64,000 bases of DNA. Origin: Nonomuraea gerenzanensis (GTDB taxonomy: Bacteria; Actinomycetota; Actinomycetes; Streptosporangiales; Streptosporangiaceae). Under the pieces are notes generated by a model that saw only the letters and a program-made list of their open reading frames with translations, ran no database searches and had not been told where the DNA came from. This document shows, piece by piece, positions 54,905-63,944 of the stretch; the stretch's first letter is position 1; the number at the start of each line of letters is the position of its first letter. The stretch covers positions 248,001 through 312,000 of the forward strand of contig NZ_CP084058.1 of NCBI RefSeq assembly GCF_020215645.1, given 5' to 3'. Both the position numbers and the translations under genes were made by a program.

Positions 54905-57364
54905 ATGGAGAAAGACCTGGACCCGCAGGAGACCGCCGAGTGGCTGGAGTCGCTGGAGGCGGTGCGGCGGGCGGCCGGCCCAGAACGGGCCGACTTCCTG
55001 TTGAGCAGGCTTGCCATGAGCAGCCGCCCCATCAACACGATCCCCACGGCCGAGGAGCCCGCCTACCCCGGTGACCTGGCCCTGGAGGAGCGCATCTCGG
55101 CGTACGACCGCTGGAACGCGGCCGTGATGATCACCCGGGCCAGCAAGGACGGCCTGGGCGGTCACCTGGCCACCTACGCCTCCGCCGCCTGGCTGTACGA
55201 GGTCGGCTTCAACCACTTCTTCGACGGCGAGCACGACCAGATCTACTTCCAGGGGCACGCCTCCCCGGGCATCTACGCCCGCGCCTTCCTGGAGGGCAGG
55301 CTCACCGAGGCCCAGCTCGACCTGTTCAGGCGCGAGCCGGAGGGCGGGCTGCCGTCGTACCCGCACCCGCGCAGCATGCCGGGCTTCTGGCAGTTCCCCA
55401 CGGTGTCCATGGGGCTGGGCCCGCTCAACGCGATCTACCAGGCGCGGTTCAACCGCTACCTGCACGACCGGGGCATCAAGGACACCTCGCGCAGCCACGT
55501 GTGGGCCTTCCTCGGCGACGGCGAGATGGACGAGCCGGAGTCCACCGCCGCGCTCACCCTGGCCGCCCGCGAGGGGCTCGACAACCTCACCTTCGTGATC
55601 AACTGCAACCTCCAGCGGCTCGACGGGCCGGTGCGCGGCAACACCAGCGTCGTGCAGGAGCTGGAGGGCGTCTTCAGGGGCGCGGGCTGGCACGTCGTCA
55701 AGGCGCTGTGGGGCCACGAGTGGGACGGGCTGCTCGGCTCCGACGAGCTGGTGGCGCGGCTGGCGCAGGTGCCCGACGGGCAGTTCCAGACGTTCGCCGC
55801 CTCCACGGGCGGCTACATCAGGGAGCGCCTGTTCCAGGGGCTCGACGTGCCGCACTCGGACGAGGAGCTGCGGCGCATCGTGGGCGGCTCGCGGGCGGGC
55901 CACGAGCCGCGCAAGGTCTACGCCGCCTATCACCGGGCGCTCGGCAACCGGGGCGCGCCCACGGTCGTCCTCGTGCAGACCGTCAAGGGCTGGATGCTCG
56001 GCTCCGGCATCGAGGCGCGCAACGCCAACCACCAGATGAAGAAGCTCACCCAGGACGAGTTCCGCGTGCTGCGCGACCGCCTGGGGCTGCCGGTGACGGA
56101 CGAGGCGCTGGCGGGCGAGCTGCCGCCGTACGCGCACCCGGGCCCCGACTCCCCCGAGGCCCGCTACGCGGCCGAGCGGCGCCGCGCCCTGGGCGGTGCG
56201 GTGCCCCGCCGCACGGTCGCCGCCAAGCCGCTGCCCGAGCCGGGCGAGCGCGCGTTCCGTGCGCTGGAGAAGGGCTCCACGCAGCCGGTGGCCACCACGA
56301 TGGCGCTGGTACGGCTGGTCAAGGACCTGATGAAGGAGCCGGAGACCGGGCGCCGCTGGGTGCCGATCGTGCCCGACGAGGCCAGGACGTTCGGCATGGA
56401 GTCGCTGTTCCCCACGGCCAAGATCTACTCCCCGCTGGGCCAGCGCTACGAGTCCGTGGACAGGGAGCTGCTGCTGGCCTACAAAGAGGCCACCGACGGG
56501 CAACTGCTCATCGAGGGCATCACCGAGGCGGGCTCGATGGCCTCCTTCGCCGCCGCCGCGTCCAGCTACGCCACGCACGGCGAGCCGATGATCCCGCTCT
56601 ACATCTTCTACGCCATGTTCGGCTTCCAGCGGACCGGCGACCAGATGTGGGCGCTGGCGGACCAGCTCGGCCGGGGTTTCCTGGTCGGGGCCACCGCCGG
56701 CCGCACCACGATGACCGGCGAGGGCCTCCAGCACGCCGACGGCCACTCCCAGCTGCTGGCCTCGGCCAACCCGGCCTGCGTCGCCTACGACCCCGCCTTC
56801 GCGTACGAGGTGGGCACGATCGTCCGCGACGGCCTGCGGCGCATGTACGGCACGACCCCCGAGGACGTGTTCTACTACCTGACCGTCTACAACGAGCCGC
56901 TCCCGCAGCCCGCCATGCCGGAAGGCGTCGAGGAGGGCATCCTGCGCGGCATCTACCGCTACCAGGAGGGCGGCGGCCAGGCCCACCTGCTGGCCAGCGG
57001 CACCGCCATCCACTGGGCGCTGGAGGCGCAGCGCCTGCTCCAGGAGGACTACGGCCTCGGCGTGGACGTCTGGTCCGTCACCTCGTGGAGCGAGCTGCGC
57101 CGCGACGCCATGACCAGCTCCGGCGTGCCGTACCTCCGGCAGGCCCTGGCAGGGGCGCGGGGGCCGGTGATCGCGGTCAGCGACTGGATGCGCGCGGTGC
57201 CCGACCAGATCCGCCCGTGGATCGACCAGCCGTGGACCTCCCTCGGCACCGACGGGTTCGGCCTGTCGGGCACCCGCGAGTCCGTGCGCAGGCACTTCGG
57301 CGTCGATCCCCGCTCGATCGCCGACGCCGTGTTCAAGGCCGTGGAGGAGCAGGCCAGGCACTGA
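54905..57364 (+). CDS. aceE: Pyruvate dehydrogenase E1 component, homodimeric type
   Basis: This 819-aa thiamine-diphosphate enzyme decarboxylates pyruvate and passes the acetyl group to lipoyl-E2. [20 protein letters not shown] is the ThDP-binding GDG motif. [20 protein letters not shown] and [13 protein letters not shown] are N-terminal AceE signatures, and [20 protein letters not shown] follows. [20 protein letters not shown] is the second-domain catalytic loop with the active-site His. Housekeeping actinobacterial AceE is about 900-920 aa. This one is shorter and may be a paralogue. ATG 54905 has only GGAG two bases upstream, and an in-frame GTG at 54890 is an alternative. Neither E2 nor E3 genes are adjacent. 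Confidence 0.9.
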   Translation: MEKDLDPQETAEWLESLEAVRRAAGPERADFLLSRLAMSSRPINTIPTAEEPAYPGDLALEERISAYDRWNAAVMITRASKDGLGGHLATYASAAWLYEVGFNHFFDGEHDQIYFQGHASPGIYARAFLEGRLTEAQLDLFRREPEGGLPSYPHPRSMPGFWQFPTVSMGLGPLNAIYQARFNRYLHDRGIKDTSRSHVWAFLGDGEMDEPESTAALTLAAREGLDNLTFVINCNLQRLDGPVRGNTSVVQELEGVFRGAGWHVVKALWGHEWDGLLGSDELVARLAQVPDGQFQTFAASTGGYIRERLFQGLDVPHSDEELRRIVGGSRAGHEPRKVYAAYHRALGNRGAPTVVLVQTVKGWMLGSGIEARNANHQMKKLTQDEFRVLRDRLGLPVTDEALAGELPPYAHPGPDSPEARYAAERRRALGGAVPRRTVAAKPLPEPGERAFRALEKGSTQPVATTMALVRLVKDLMKEPETGRRWVPIVPDEARTFGMESLFPTAKIYSPLGQRYESVDRELLLAYKEATDGQLLIEGITEAGSMASFAAAASSYATHGEPMIPLYIFYAMFGFQRTGDQMWALADQLGRGFLVGATAGRTTMTGEGLQHADGHSQLLASANPACVAYDPAFAYEVGTIVRDGLRRMYGTTPEDVFYYLTVYNEPLPQPAMPEGVEEGILRGIYRYQEGGGQAHLLASGTAIHWALEAQRLLQEDYGLGVDVWSVTSWSELRRDAMTSSGVPYLRQALAGARGPVIAVSDWMRAVPDQIRPWIDQPWTSLGTDGFGLSGTRESVRRHFGVDPRSIADAVFKAVEEQARH

Positions 57365-57802
57365 TCAGTCGAGACAGAACTCGTTGCCCTCCGGGTCGGC
57401 CATGATGAGGTGGCCGAAGTGGAGCGGCGGGGCGGGGTCCTGCCGGTGCAGGCGGGTGGCGCCGTGGGCGACGAGCCGGTCGGCCTCCGACTCCAGGGCC
57501 GCCATCCGCGCCTCGTCCGAGAGGCCGGGGGCGGCCCGCAGGTCGAGGTGCAGGCGGTTCTTGGCCTGCTTGCCCTCGGGCACCCGCTGGAAGAACAGCC
57601 GGGGGCCCGAGCCGTCGGGGTCCACCACCGCCGAGGCGTCGTTGCGGCGCTCCGGCGGCACGCCCCAGGCGTCCAGGGCCTGCTCCCACGACTCGAAGCC
57701 CGGAGGCGGGCCGTCCAGCCGGTAGTGGAGGGCCTCGGCCCAGAACGCGGCCAGCTTCGCCGGGTCGCCGCAGTCGAAGGTGATCTGTATCTCGCGGGCC
57801 AT
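57365..57802 (-). CDS. VOC-family (glyoxalase-like) protein
   Basis: This 145-aa protein has a vicinal-oxygen-chelate fold with IQITFDCGDPAKLAAFWAEA at the start, LFFQRVPEGKQAKNRLHLDL in the middle and HLIMADPEGNEFCLD at the end. The last three segments are the recurring paired betaalphabetabetabeta marks, with a probable metal/substrate Glu in NEFCLD. This subgroup often binds small hydrophobic molecules or antibiotics, and the function is not readable. The ATG follows the DinB stop by one base, so both are in one transcript. It converges on aceE. Confidence 0.82.
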   Translation of the reverse strand: MAREIQITFDCGDPAKLAAFWAEALHYRLDGPPPGFESWEQALDAWGVPPERRNDASAVVDPDGSGPRLFFQRVPEGKQAKNRLHLDLRAAPGLSDEARMAALESEADRLVAHGATRLHRQDPAPPLHFGHLIMADPEGNEFCLD

Positions 57803-57803
57803 G

Positions 57804-58367
57804 TCAGCTCGCCTCCCGTCGGGTGTGCAGGTAGAGGTCGCGCAGCAGGCAGACCTCGGACAGATGGTGGATCAGCTCCCGGTTGATGTGCAGCACCAGC
57901 GCCGCCATCGGGTGCTCGTCGTACGGCTCCTCGGCCTTGCCGCACGGGCGGGCCAGGCCGTCCTCGCCGAGGGACTCGACCCCGGCCAGCCAGGTGGCGT
58001 ACTCCGTGTCGAGCTGGGCCAGCGCCTCGGCCGCCGTTCCGGCGTAGGCGAAGGAGTGGTAGTCGGTGGGCTCGCGGCCGAAGTGCGAGGCGTTGCGCAT
58101 GGCCAGCACGCCGACGATGACGTGGCCGAGCCGCCAGGCGATCGTCGTGAACGGCTCCGGGTCGGGCGGGGGGAAGGCGAAGTCGATGGTCATCGCGCCG
58201 GAGCCGCCCTGCACCGGGGCGGTCCCGGTGCCGCGCGGCCGCACGTTCCAGGAGCCGGGCGCGGGCTCCCAGAAGTACTCGTCGTCGGTGAGCCCGTCCA
58301 GCCGCGTGCGCAACTGGTGGGTCCAGTGCCAGTCGATCTGGTCGCGGAGCAGTGAGTTCCAGGTCAT
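57804..58367 (-). CDS. DinB-superfamily protein
   Basis: This 187-aa protein starts MTWNSLLRDQIDWHWTHQLR. It shows the DinB four-helix features: an early His in DWHWTHQLR, IAWRLGHVIVGVLAMRNASH with two His, and HINRELIHHLSEVCLLRDLY at the C-terminus. The three His make the usual metal site. The family includes DNA-damage-inducible and bacillithiol/mycothiol-linked enzymes, and the partner here is unknown. ATG 58367 is chosen; GTG 58373 is possible. It is divergent from a WYL regulator, with a palindrome between them. Confidence 0.82.
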   Translation of the reverse strand: MTWNSLLRDQIDWHWTHQLRTRLDGLTDDEYFWEPAPGSWNVRPRGTGTAPVQGGSGAMTIDFAFPPPDPEPFTTIAWRLGHVIVGVLAMRNASHFGREPTDYHSFAYAGTAAEALAQLDTEYATWLAGVESLGEDGLARPCGKAEEPYDEHPMAALVLHINRELIHHLSEVCLLRDLYLHTRREAS

Positions 58368-58388
58368 GGCCACAGCCTGCCCGCAATA

Positions 58389-58407
58389 ACGGACAGGATC
58401 GGTCCGT
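58389..58407. promoter_or_regulatory. Inverted repeat ACGGAC-N7-GTCCGT in the dinB-WYL gap
   Basis: ACGGAC (58389-58394) and GTCCGT (58402-58407) are exact inverted copies 14 nt before the WYL ATG and 22 nt before the dinB ATG. It is the natural operator for the WYL regulator. Confidence 0.6.
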
Positions 58408-58420
58408 GTTCTGTGGAACG

Positions 58421-59425
58421 ATGAGCCGCATGGGCGCCGAGGGGACGACCGAGCGGGTGTTGCGCCTGCTCTCACTGCTGCAGCGCAGGCTGTCGTGGAC
58501 CGCCACCGAGCTGGCCGACGAGCTGGGGGTCACCGACCGCTCGGTGCGCCGCGACGTGGAGCGGCTGCGGGCGCTCGGCTACCCCGTGCACGCGACGGCG
58601 GGCGTCGGGGGCGGCTACCAGCTCGGCGCGGGCACCCGGCTGCCGCCGCTGCTCCTCGACGACGAGGAGGCGATCGCGACGGCGGTGTCCCTGCGGCTGG
58701 CCTCGGGCGGCACGGTGGCCGGGGCTGGCGAGGCCGCGCTGCGCGCGCTCGCCAAGCTCGACCAGGTGATGCCGCCCCGGCTGCGGGCCGAGGTGCGGGC
58801 GGTGCACGGCGCCACCGACACCCTGCTCGGCCCCGGCGTCGAGATCGACGCCGAGCTGCTGGTGACGCTCGCGCGGGCCTGCCGCGACGCCGTGCGGGTG
58901 CGGTTCCTGTACGTCGCGGCGCGTGGCGGCGTGGAGCGCGAGCGTACGGTGGAGCCGGTGCGGATGGTCGCCACCAGCCGCCGGTGGTACCTGATGGCCT
59001 ACGACGTGAATCGCGACGACTGGCGTACCTTCCGGCTCGATCGCATGCGCGACGTGACCGCCACGACCTGGCGCTTCCAGCCGAGGCAGCACCCCGACCC
59101 GGTGGCCTTCGTGCAGCGGGGCGTGACCGAGGCGCCGTACCGGCACCTGGCCCGGGTGCGGCTGCGCGCGCGGCCCGAGCAGGTGCGGGAGCTGGTGCCG
59201 CCGCAGGTGGGGCGGGTGGAGGAGGATCGCGACGGGTGGTGCGTGCTGGTCTCCGGCGGCGACAACCTGGACGCGATCGCCGTGCACGTGGCCTGGCTGG
59301 GGTTCGAGGCCGAGATCCTGGAGCCGCCGGAGCTGCGGGAGAGCGCCGCCCGGCTCGCCCGCCGCCTCGCCGCGATGGCCGCCCCGGTCCCGCCGTGCGC
59401 GTCCGGAGCGCCCGGCGACGGCTGA
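58421..59425 (+). CDS. WYL-domain helix-turn-helix regulator
   Basis: This 334-aa protein has an N-terminal HTH_11 winged helix at about residues 8-60 (TTERVLRLLSLLQRRLSW, ATELADELGVTDRSVRRDVE). A WYL domain follows at about 140-235, with the SRRWYLMAYDVNRDDWRTFR signature. A WCX C-terminal domain ends the protein. WYL proteins bind nucleic acids or nucleotides and often control DNA-damage or defence genes. It is divergent from dinB and 79 nt upstream of a RecQ-type helicase gene on the same strand. The ATG at 58421 has GGAAC nearby. Confidence 0.88.
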   Translation: MSRMGAEGTTERVLRLLSLLQRRLSWTATELADELGVTDRSVRRDVERLRALGYPVHATAGVGGGYQLGAGTRLPPLLLDDEEAIATAVSLRLASGGTVAGAGEAALRALAKLDQVMPPRLRAEVRAVHGATDTLLGPGVEIDAELLVTLARACRDAVRVRFLYVAARGGVERERTVEPVRMVATSRRWYLMAYDVNRDDWRTFRLDRMRDVTATTWRFQPRQHPDPVAFVQRGVTEAPYRHLARVRLRARPEQVRELVPPQVGRVEEDRDGWCVLVSGGDNLDAIAVHVAWLGFEAEILEPPELRESAARLARRLAAMAAPVPPCASGAPGDG

Positions 59426-59504
59426 CCAGCGGGAAGATCCGCGCCTCGCATGCGGCCCGCGAACGCGGGTACTGGCGGCCCACCGGGAGTGAAGGATGGG
59501 TGGC

Positions 59505-61154
59505 ATGGGCTTATGGACGGGGCTGCGGGGCCGGTTCGGGCGGCGCGGGCGCAGGCTGCGGGCCACGGCCAGGCAGCGCTTCGGCTGGCAGGCGCTGCGG
59601 CCGGGCCAGCAGGAGGCGATGGAGCACCTGCTCGCCGGCCGCGACGTGCTGCTCGTCATGCCGACGGGCGGCGGCAAGTCGGCGGTCTACCAGTTGCCCG
59701 CGCTGCTGCTCGACGGGCCCGCGATCGTCGTCTCGCCGCTGATCGCGCTCCAGCGTGACCAGGTGAGCGGCCTGGCCGAGGCGGACGCGGGCGGCGCCGT
59801 GGCGGTGAACTCCACCGCCTCCGTGGAGGCGGGGCTGGAGAAGGTCACGGCGGGGGACGCGGCGTTCGTGTTCCTGTCGCCGGAGCAGCTCGCCAAGGCC
59901 GAGGTGGTCGAACGGCTCGCGCGGGCACGGCCGTCGCTGATCGCGATCGACGAGGCGCACTGCGTCTCGTCGTGGGGGCACGACTTCCGCCCCGACTACC
60001 TGCGGCTGGGCCAGGTCATCGAGCGTCTGGGGCATCCGCCGGTGGTGGCCATGACCGCCACCGCCGCGCCGAACGTCCGCGAGGAGATCGTCCGCTCGCT
60101 CGGGCTGACCAGGCCGGCCGAGATCGTCAGGGGCTTCGACCGCCCCAACCTCTTCCTGGAGGTCCGCCGCTTCGCCCGCGCGGAGGACAAGAGCCGGGCC
60201 CTGGTCGAGGACGCCGCCTCCCGCGACGGGCTCGGCCTCGTCTACGTCGCCACCCGCAAGGAGAGCGAGGAGTACGCCGCGGCGCTGGCCGGCAGGGGAC
60301 GCCGGGCCGAGGCGTACCACGGGGGCATGCGCGCCGCCGAGCGCACCCGCGTGCACGACCTGTTCACCCGGGGGGAGGTGGACACGGTCGTGGCGACGTC
60401 GGCGTTCGGCATGGGCATCGACCGGCCGGACGTGCGTCACGTGCTGCACGCCGCGCCGCCGGAGTCACCCGACGCGTACTACCAGGAGATCGGCAGGGCG
60501 GGCCGGGACGGCGGGCCGGCCGCGGCCGTGCTGTTCTACCGGCAGGAGGACCTGGGCCTGCGCCGCTTCTTCACCGCCGGCAGGGCCGACGGCGAGGCGC
60601 TGCTGCGCGTGGCGACGCTCGTGCGCGAGCACGGCGGCACGGTGCCCGCCGGCGAGCTGGCCGCGCTGCTCAAGGTGGGCACCACCCAGCTCACCAGGCT
60701 GGTCAACCTGCTGGAGCAGGCGGGCGCGCTCACCGTGACCGCCACCGGCGACCTGCGTTACACCGACGCGGGGCTGCCGCCGGAGCGGGCCGCCGCGCGG
60801 GCGGCCGAGCTGGACGAGACGCGGCGCCGCGTCGACGACTCGCGCATCGACATGATGCGCGGCTACGCGGAGACCAGGGGCTGCCGCCGCCGGTTCCTGC
60901 TCGCCTACTTCGGCGAGCCGTACGCCCCCGTCACCTGCGGCGCGTGCGACACCTGCGAGAGCGGCGACGCGCCCGAGCCGGTGCCCGCGCCCGGGCGGGG
61001 CGAGTTCCCCGTGCAGGCGAAGGTGACGCACAAGCTGTGGGGGCCTGGGACGGTCATGAGCCGGGAGCACGACAGGATCACCGTGCTGTTCGACTCGGTG
61101 GGCTACAAGACGCTCTCGCTGGCCGTGGTGGCGGACGTGCTGCGCCGCGCGTAG
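59505..61154 (+). CDS. RecQ-family ATP-dependent DNA helicase
   Basis: This 549-aa protein has the RecQ order. Motif 0 is LRPGQQEAMEHLL, Walker A is MPTGGGKSAVYQLP, SPLIALQRDQV follows, and Walker B is IDEAHCVSSWGHDFRPDY (the aromatic-rich loop). MTATAAPNVREE, FGMGIDRPDVRHVLH and QEIGRAGRDG come next. A zinc-binding Cys set (C-R-R-R-F, CGACDTC) follows in the RQC-like part. The HRDC domain is missing; instead the C-terminus is VTHKLWGPGTVMSREHDRIT, a PcrA-type small beta domain. ATG 59505 is preferred because GAAGGA lies eight bases before it. The gene lies beside WYL and dinB, which suggests a DNA-maintenance context. Confidence 0.92.
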   Translation: MGLWTGLRGRFGRRGRRLRATARQRFGWQALRPGQQEAMEHLLAGRDVLLVMPTGGGKSAVYQLPALLLDGPAIVVSPLIALQRDQVSGLAEADAGGAVAVNSTASVEAGLEKVTAGDAAFVFLSPEQLAKAEVVERLARARPSLIAIDEAHCVSSWGHDFRPDYLRLGQVIERLGHPPVVAMTATAAPNVREEIVRSLGLTRPAEIVRGFDRPNLFLEVRRFARAEDKSRALVEDAASRDGLGLVYVATRKESEEYAAALAGRGRRAEAYHGGMRAAERTRVHDLFTRGEVDTVVATSAFGMGIDRPDVRHVLHAAPPESPDAYYQEIGRAGRDGGPAAAVLFYRQEDLGLRRFFTAGRADGEALLRVATLVREHGGTVPAGELAALLKVGTTQLTRLVNLLEQAGALTVTATGDLRYTDAGLPPERAAARAAELDETRRRVDDSRIDMMRGYAETRGCRRRFLLAYFGEPYAPVTCGACDTCESGDAPEPVPAPGRGEFPVQAKVTHKLWGPGTVMSREHDRITVLFDSVGYKTLSLAVVADVLRRA

Positions 61155-61162
61155 CCCGGCCG

Positions 61163-61609
61163 TCAGCTCGCCGCCTGCTTCACCAGCTGGGCGATCCTCG
61201 CCTCGGCCTCGGGGGTCAGCCCGGTCAACGCGTACGCGGTCGCCCACATGGTGCCCTCGTCCAGGCTCGCGGCGTCGTTGAAGCCGAGCGTCGCGTATCT
61301 GGTCTTGAACTTCTGGGCGGGCTGGAAGAAGCAGACGAGCTTGCCGTTCTTGGAGTAGGCGGGCTGGCCGTACCAGAGCCGGGGGGTGAGCTCCGGCGCG
61401 TTCTCCTTGACGAGGGCGTGGATGCGCTCGGCCATCACCTTGTCCGACTCGCCCATCTCGGCGATCTTCGCGAGCACGTCCTGCTCCCCGTCGGCCTTGG
61501 TGGCCTTCGAGCCGCGGCGCGCGGCCTTCTTCAGCTCCTGGGCGTGCTCCTTCATGGCGGCGCGCTCGTCGTCGGAGAAACCGTCGAAGGTGGCCTTGGT
61601 GTCCGTCAT
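61163..61609 (-). CDS. DUF1801-type (YdhG-like) small protein
   Basis: This 148-aa protein has an N-terminal helix rich in Lys ([37 protein letters not shown]). The C-terminal domain [20 protein letters not shown] followed by [20 protein letters not shown] is typical of DUF1801/iron-chaperone-like proteins (YdhG, frataxin-like fold). The function is not firmly known. ATG 61609 follows GGGAGGAA by 6-7 bases. It converges on the helicase gene. Confidence 0.8.
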   Translation of the reverse strand: MTDTKATFDGFSDDERAAMKEHAQELKKAARRGSKATKADGEQDVLAKIAEMGESDKVMAERIHALVKENAPELTPRLWYGQPAYSKNGKLVCFFQPAQKFKTRYATLGFNDAASLDEGTMWATAYALTGLTPEAEARIAQLVKQAAS

Positions 61610-61698
61610 TGGGGTGTTCCTCCCGTGCATGTGCTCTTGGGTGAATCTCATGTTAGGAGGGCGCCCCGGGCACGGGCTTCTTGAAACCTGATCGGTTG

Positions 61699-62439
61699 TC
61701 AGAGGGTGGAGGTGAGCCCTTCCCCGATCTTCTTCAGCTCGGCGGTGACGGCCTCGGGGCCGGAGTACTCCTTGACGTACACGGGGCTGAAGAAGATCTC
61801 GGCCCACTGCTGGTCGGCCAGCTTGAGGAAGAGGGTCGGGGTGCCCGCCATGCCGTCCTCGCCGACGTTCGTCACGATCAGGTAGCCGCTGCGTCCCCCG
61901 ACGGTCACGTCCTGGCCCTCCTCCTCGTCCCGGTAGCGCTGGAGCCGTTCTTCGAGGTCCGAAACGGCTGTCTTCTCCCACATGAAGATCCCGACGCGGT
62001 AGCTGCCCTCATCGTCGCCCTTGTAGAAGTACGAGGTCGAGTAGCTGTCGCCGTTGTCCACCGACGACCCACCCCACACCAGCCGCTTGGGCAGGTAGCC
62101 CACCCTGACGTGGCCGAACTCCCGGCCGTCGCCGAGGTCCCCGAGGTCCTCCGGCTCCGTCCGCACGGGCGGGAGGTCGTCGATGGCGGGCGGCTCCGGC
62201 ACCGCCGAGGTGGTGGCCCGCTGGCCGGCCGGGCCCGCCGAGCCGGTGTTCAGGTAGACGAAGGGCGTGCCGACGGCGATCACGGAGGCGGCCACGCACG
62301 CGGCCACCACCGCGGCCCTGGCCCTGCGCCGCCGGTCCCGGTCGGCGCGGACCACCCGCTCCATCAGGTCCGGCGCGGCGCGCAGCCGGGCGGTCTCGTC
62401 CGTCATGAGCTGCCGGAGCTGGTCCTCAAGCGTGGGCAT
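61699..62439 (-). CDS. Membrane-anchored partner of the SigE-family sigma factor
   Basis: This 246-aa protein has an N-terminal acidic/basic cytoplasmic part (1-40; [20 protein letters not shown]), a membrane helix at about 42-62, a Pro/Ala linker, and a 165-residue outer domain ending in [14 protein letters not shown]. No zinc finger or catalytic motif is visible. Its ATG overlaps the end of the sigma gene by 14 nt, so translation is coupled. In this position the product is often an anti-sigma factor or a sensor. That role is inferred from context only. Confidence 0.68.
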   Translation of the reverse strand: MPTLEDQLRQLMTDETARLRAAPDLMERVVRADRDRRRRARAAVVAACVAASVIAVGTPFVYLNTGSAGPAGQRATTSAVPEPPAIDDLPPVRTEPEDLGDLGDGREFGHVRVGYLPKRLVWGGSSVDNGDSYSTSYFYKGDDEGSYRVGIFMWEKTAVSDLEERLQRYRDEEEGQDVTVGGRSGYLIVTNVGEDGMAGTPTLFLKLADQQWAEIFFSPVYVKEYSGPEAVTAELKKIGEGLTSTL

Positions 62440-62938
62440 TGCTGATCACTCCTTCCACTGTGTCCCGGCCGAGCGCCGTGCGGAGCTTGGCCATGGCCTT
62501 CGACGCCTGGCTCTTGACCGTGCCGACCGAGCAGCCGAGCACCTCGGCCGCCTGCTGCTCGCTGAGGTCCTCCCAGTACCGCAGGACGACCACCGCGCGC
62601 TGCCGGGGAGGCAGCGCGCGCAGCGCCTCCATCAGCACGTGCAGCAGGTCGGGGTCGCCCGCCCTGGCCGCCGTCTCCGGCGGGCTGTGCATGGGCACGA
62701 TCTTGAGGATGGCCCTGCGGCGGGCCCGGCTGATGGCCGCGTTCACGATGACGCGGCGCACGTAGGGCTCCGGGTTGTCGTGGCTGACCCGGTCCCACTT
62801 CCTGTAGGTGCGTTCGAGCGCCGTCTGCAGCAGGTCCTCGGCCTCCACCTCGTCGCCACAGGCGAGGTAGGCCACCCGCAGCAGGCTCGTGGCACGCGCG
62901 GCCACGAAGGCGCCGAAGTCGTGCTCCGCGCCGCTCAC
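62426..62938 (-). CDS. SigE-family ECF sigma factor
   Basis: This 170-aa sigma-70 family protein shows region 2 (HDFGAFVAARATSLLRVAYL, ACGDEVEAEDLLQTALERTY) and region 4 (RALPPRQRAVVVLRYWEDLS, EQQAAEVLGCSVGTVKSQAS). That is the pattern of the actinobacterial SigE family (TIGR02983 as I recall). GTG 62938 (VSGAEHDF) gives the family N-terminus. A perfect AGGAGG lies 21 nt before it with no start codon at normal distance, which is unusual. The membrane protein gene overlaps it by 14 nt. It is divergent from a secreted-protein gene. Confidence 0.87.
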   Translation of the reverse strand: MSGAEHDFGAFVAARATSLLRVAYLACGDEVEAEDLLQTALERTYRKWDRVSHDNPEPYVRRVIVNAAISRARRRAILKIVPMHSPPETAARAGDPDLLHVLMEALRALPPRQRAVVVLRYWEDLSEQQAAEVLGCSVGTVKSQASKAMAKLRTALGRDTVEGVISNAHA

Positions 62939-63047
62939 GGCTGTCTGTCCGATGTCACGCCTCCTAATACGCCTCGCCGCGGCCGGCCGTTGCCCGCCCG
63001 CGCGAAACGAGGTGCGGGGCAACCCGCCGGGCCGCCCAGGCGTATGG

Positions 63048-63944
63048 ATGGTCGTGAGTCGCAAACCCATGAGCAAGCTGATCAGTCTCGGCGCCGGCCT
63101 GGCCCTGGGGGCCACCGTCCTGGCCGCGCCACCCACCGCCGCGGCCGCCCCTCCCGAGGGCGCCTACTGGCACACGAGGTCGGTCACGTCCCTCGCCCAC
63201 CCCTGGCGGTTCGGCAGCAAGTCGGACTCCTACGGGCTGATGCAGCACCGCGTCTCCGAGACGTGGACCGCGCCCGACGGCAAGTCCTGGTTCGGGTACC
63301 GCGAGCTGGGCACGGTGCCCGCGACCGCAGCCGACAAGCAGGCGTGGCAGCGCCACGGCTCGCCCGCCAAGTGGAGCAGGTCGATCGACGGCAAGGTGGT
63401 GAAGCTGTCCACCCAGCCGGCCAAGGGCTCCGTGGGGCCCGTGCGCCAGGAACGCAACCAGTTCTGGCTCGCGGGGCAGTGGCTGACCTACGACGAGGTG
63501 CAGCGCCTGCCCGCCGACCCGGCCCGGCTGAAGGACTGGCTCACCAGGGCGGGCCAGGTCTTCGGCATCGCCGACGGCTCCATGGCGAACTGGCTGAAGT
63601 CCAGCCTGCCCCACCTCCTGCACGCCGTCCCGGCGCCGAAGGAGGTGCGCGCGGCGGCGTACCAGGCGCTGCTGACCCAGCCGGGCGCCCGCGCCGGCGG
63701 CGCCGCGAAGGACACCCTGGGCCGGACGGGCACCACCGTGGTGATCGAGAGCACGAGCGGGACGGGGAAGAAGGCGTCCACCGCCGTCCAGCGGCTGATC
63801 GTCGACACCGGCCGGATGGTGCTGCTGTCGGAGGGCCGGGAGGTCGTGGTCGGCGGCGAGCCGGTCGGGGGCAAGTCGTACACCGAGACGTTCGCCGAGG
63901 TCGGCTGGACCGACTCCCGGCCCGCCGTCCCCGCCCTGCCCTGA
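63048..63944 (+). CDS. Secreted protein of unknown function
   Basis: This 298-aa protein starts MVVSRKPMSKLISLGAGLAL with a signal peptide (cleavage near residue 33, after TAAAA). The mature part has WHTRSVTSLAHPWRFGSKSD, KSWFGYRELGTVPATAADKQ and a C-terminal region with VIESTSGTGKKASTAVQRLI and ETFAEVGWTDSRP. I do not recognise the family; the strand-rich C-terminus suggests a beta-sandwich. Its promoter region is shared with the SigE-type gene, so it could belong to that regulon. ATG 63069 and GTG 63054 are later alternatives. The remaining 56 nt to the end of the window show no gene. Confidence 0.68.
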   Translation: MVVSRKPMSKLISLGAGLALGATVLAAPPTAAAAPPEGAYWHTRSVTSLAHPWRFGSKSDSYGLMQHRVSETWTAPDGKSWFGYRELGTVPATAADKQAWQRHGSPAKWSRSIDGKVVKLSTQPAKGSVGPVRQERNQFWLAGQWLTYDEVQRLPADPARLKDWLTRAGQVFGIADGSMANWLKSSLPHLLHAVPAPKEVRAAAYQALLTQPGARAGGAAKDTLGRTGTTVVIESTSGTGKKASTAVQRLIVDTGRMVLLSEGREVVVGGEPVGGKSYTETFAEVGWTDSRPAVPALP

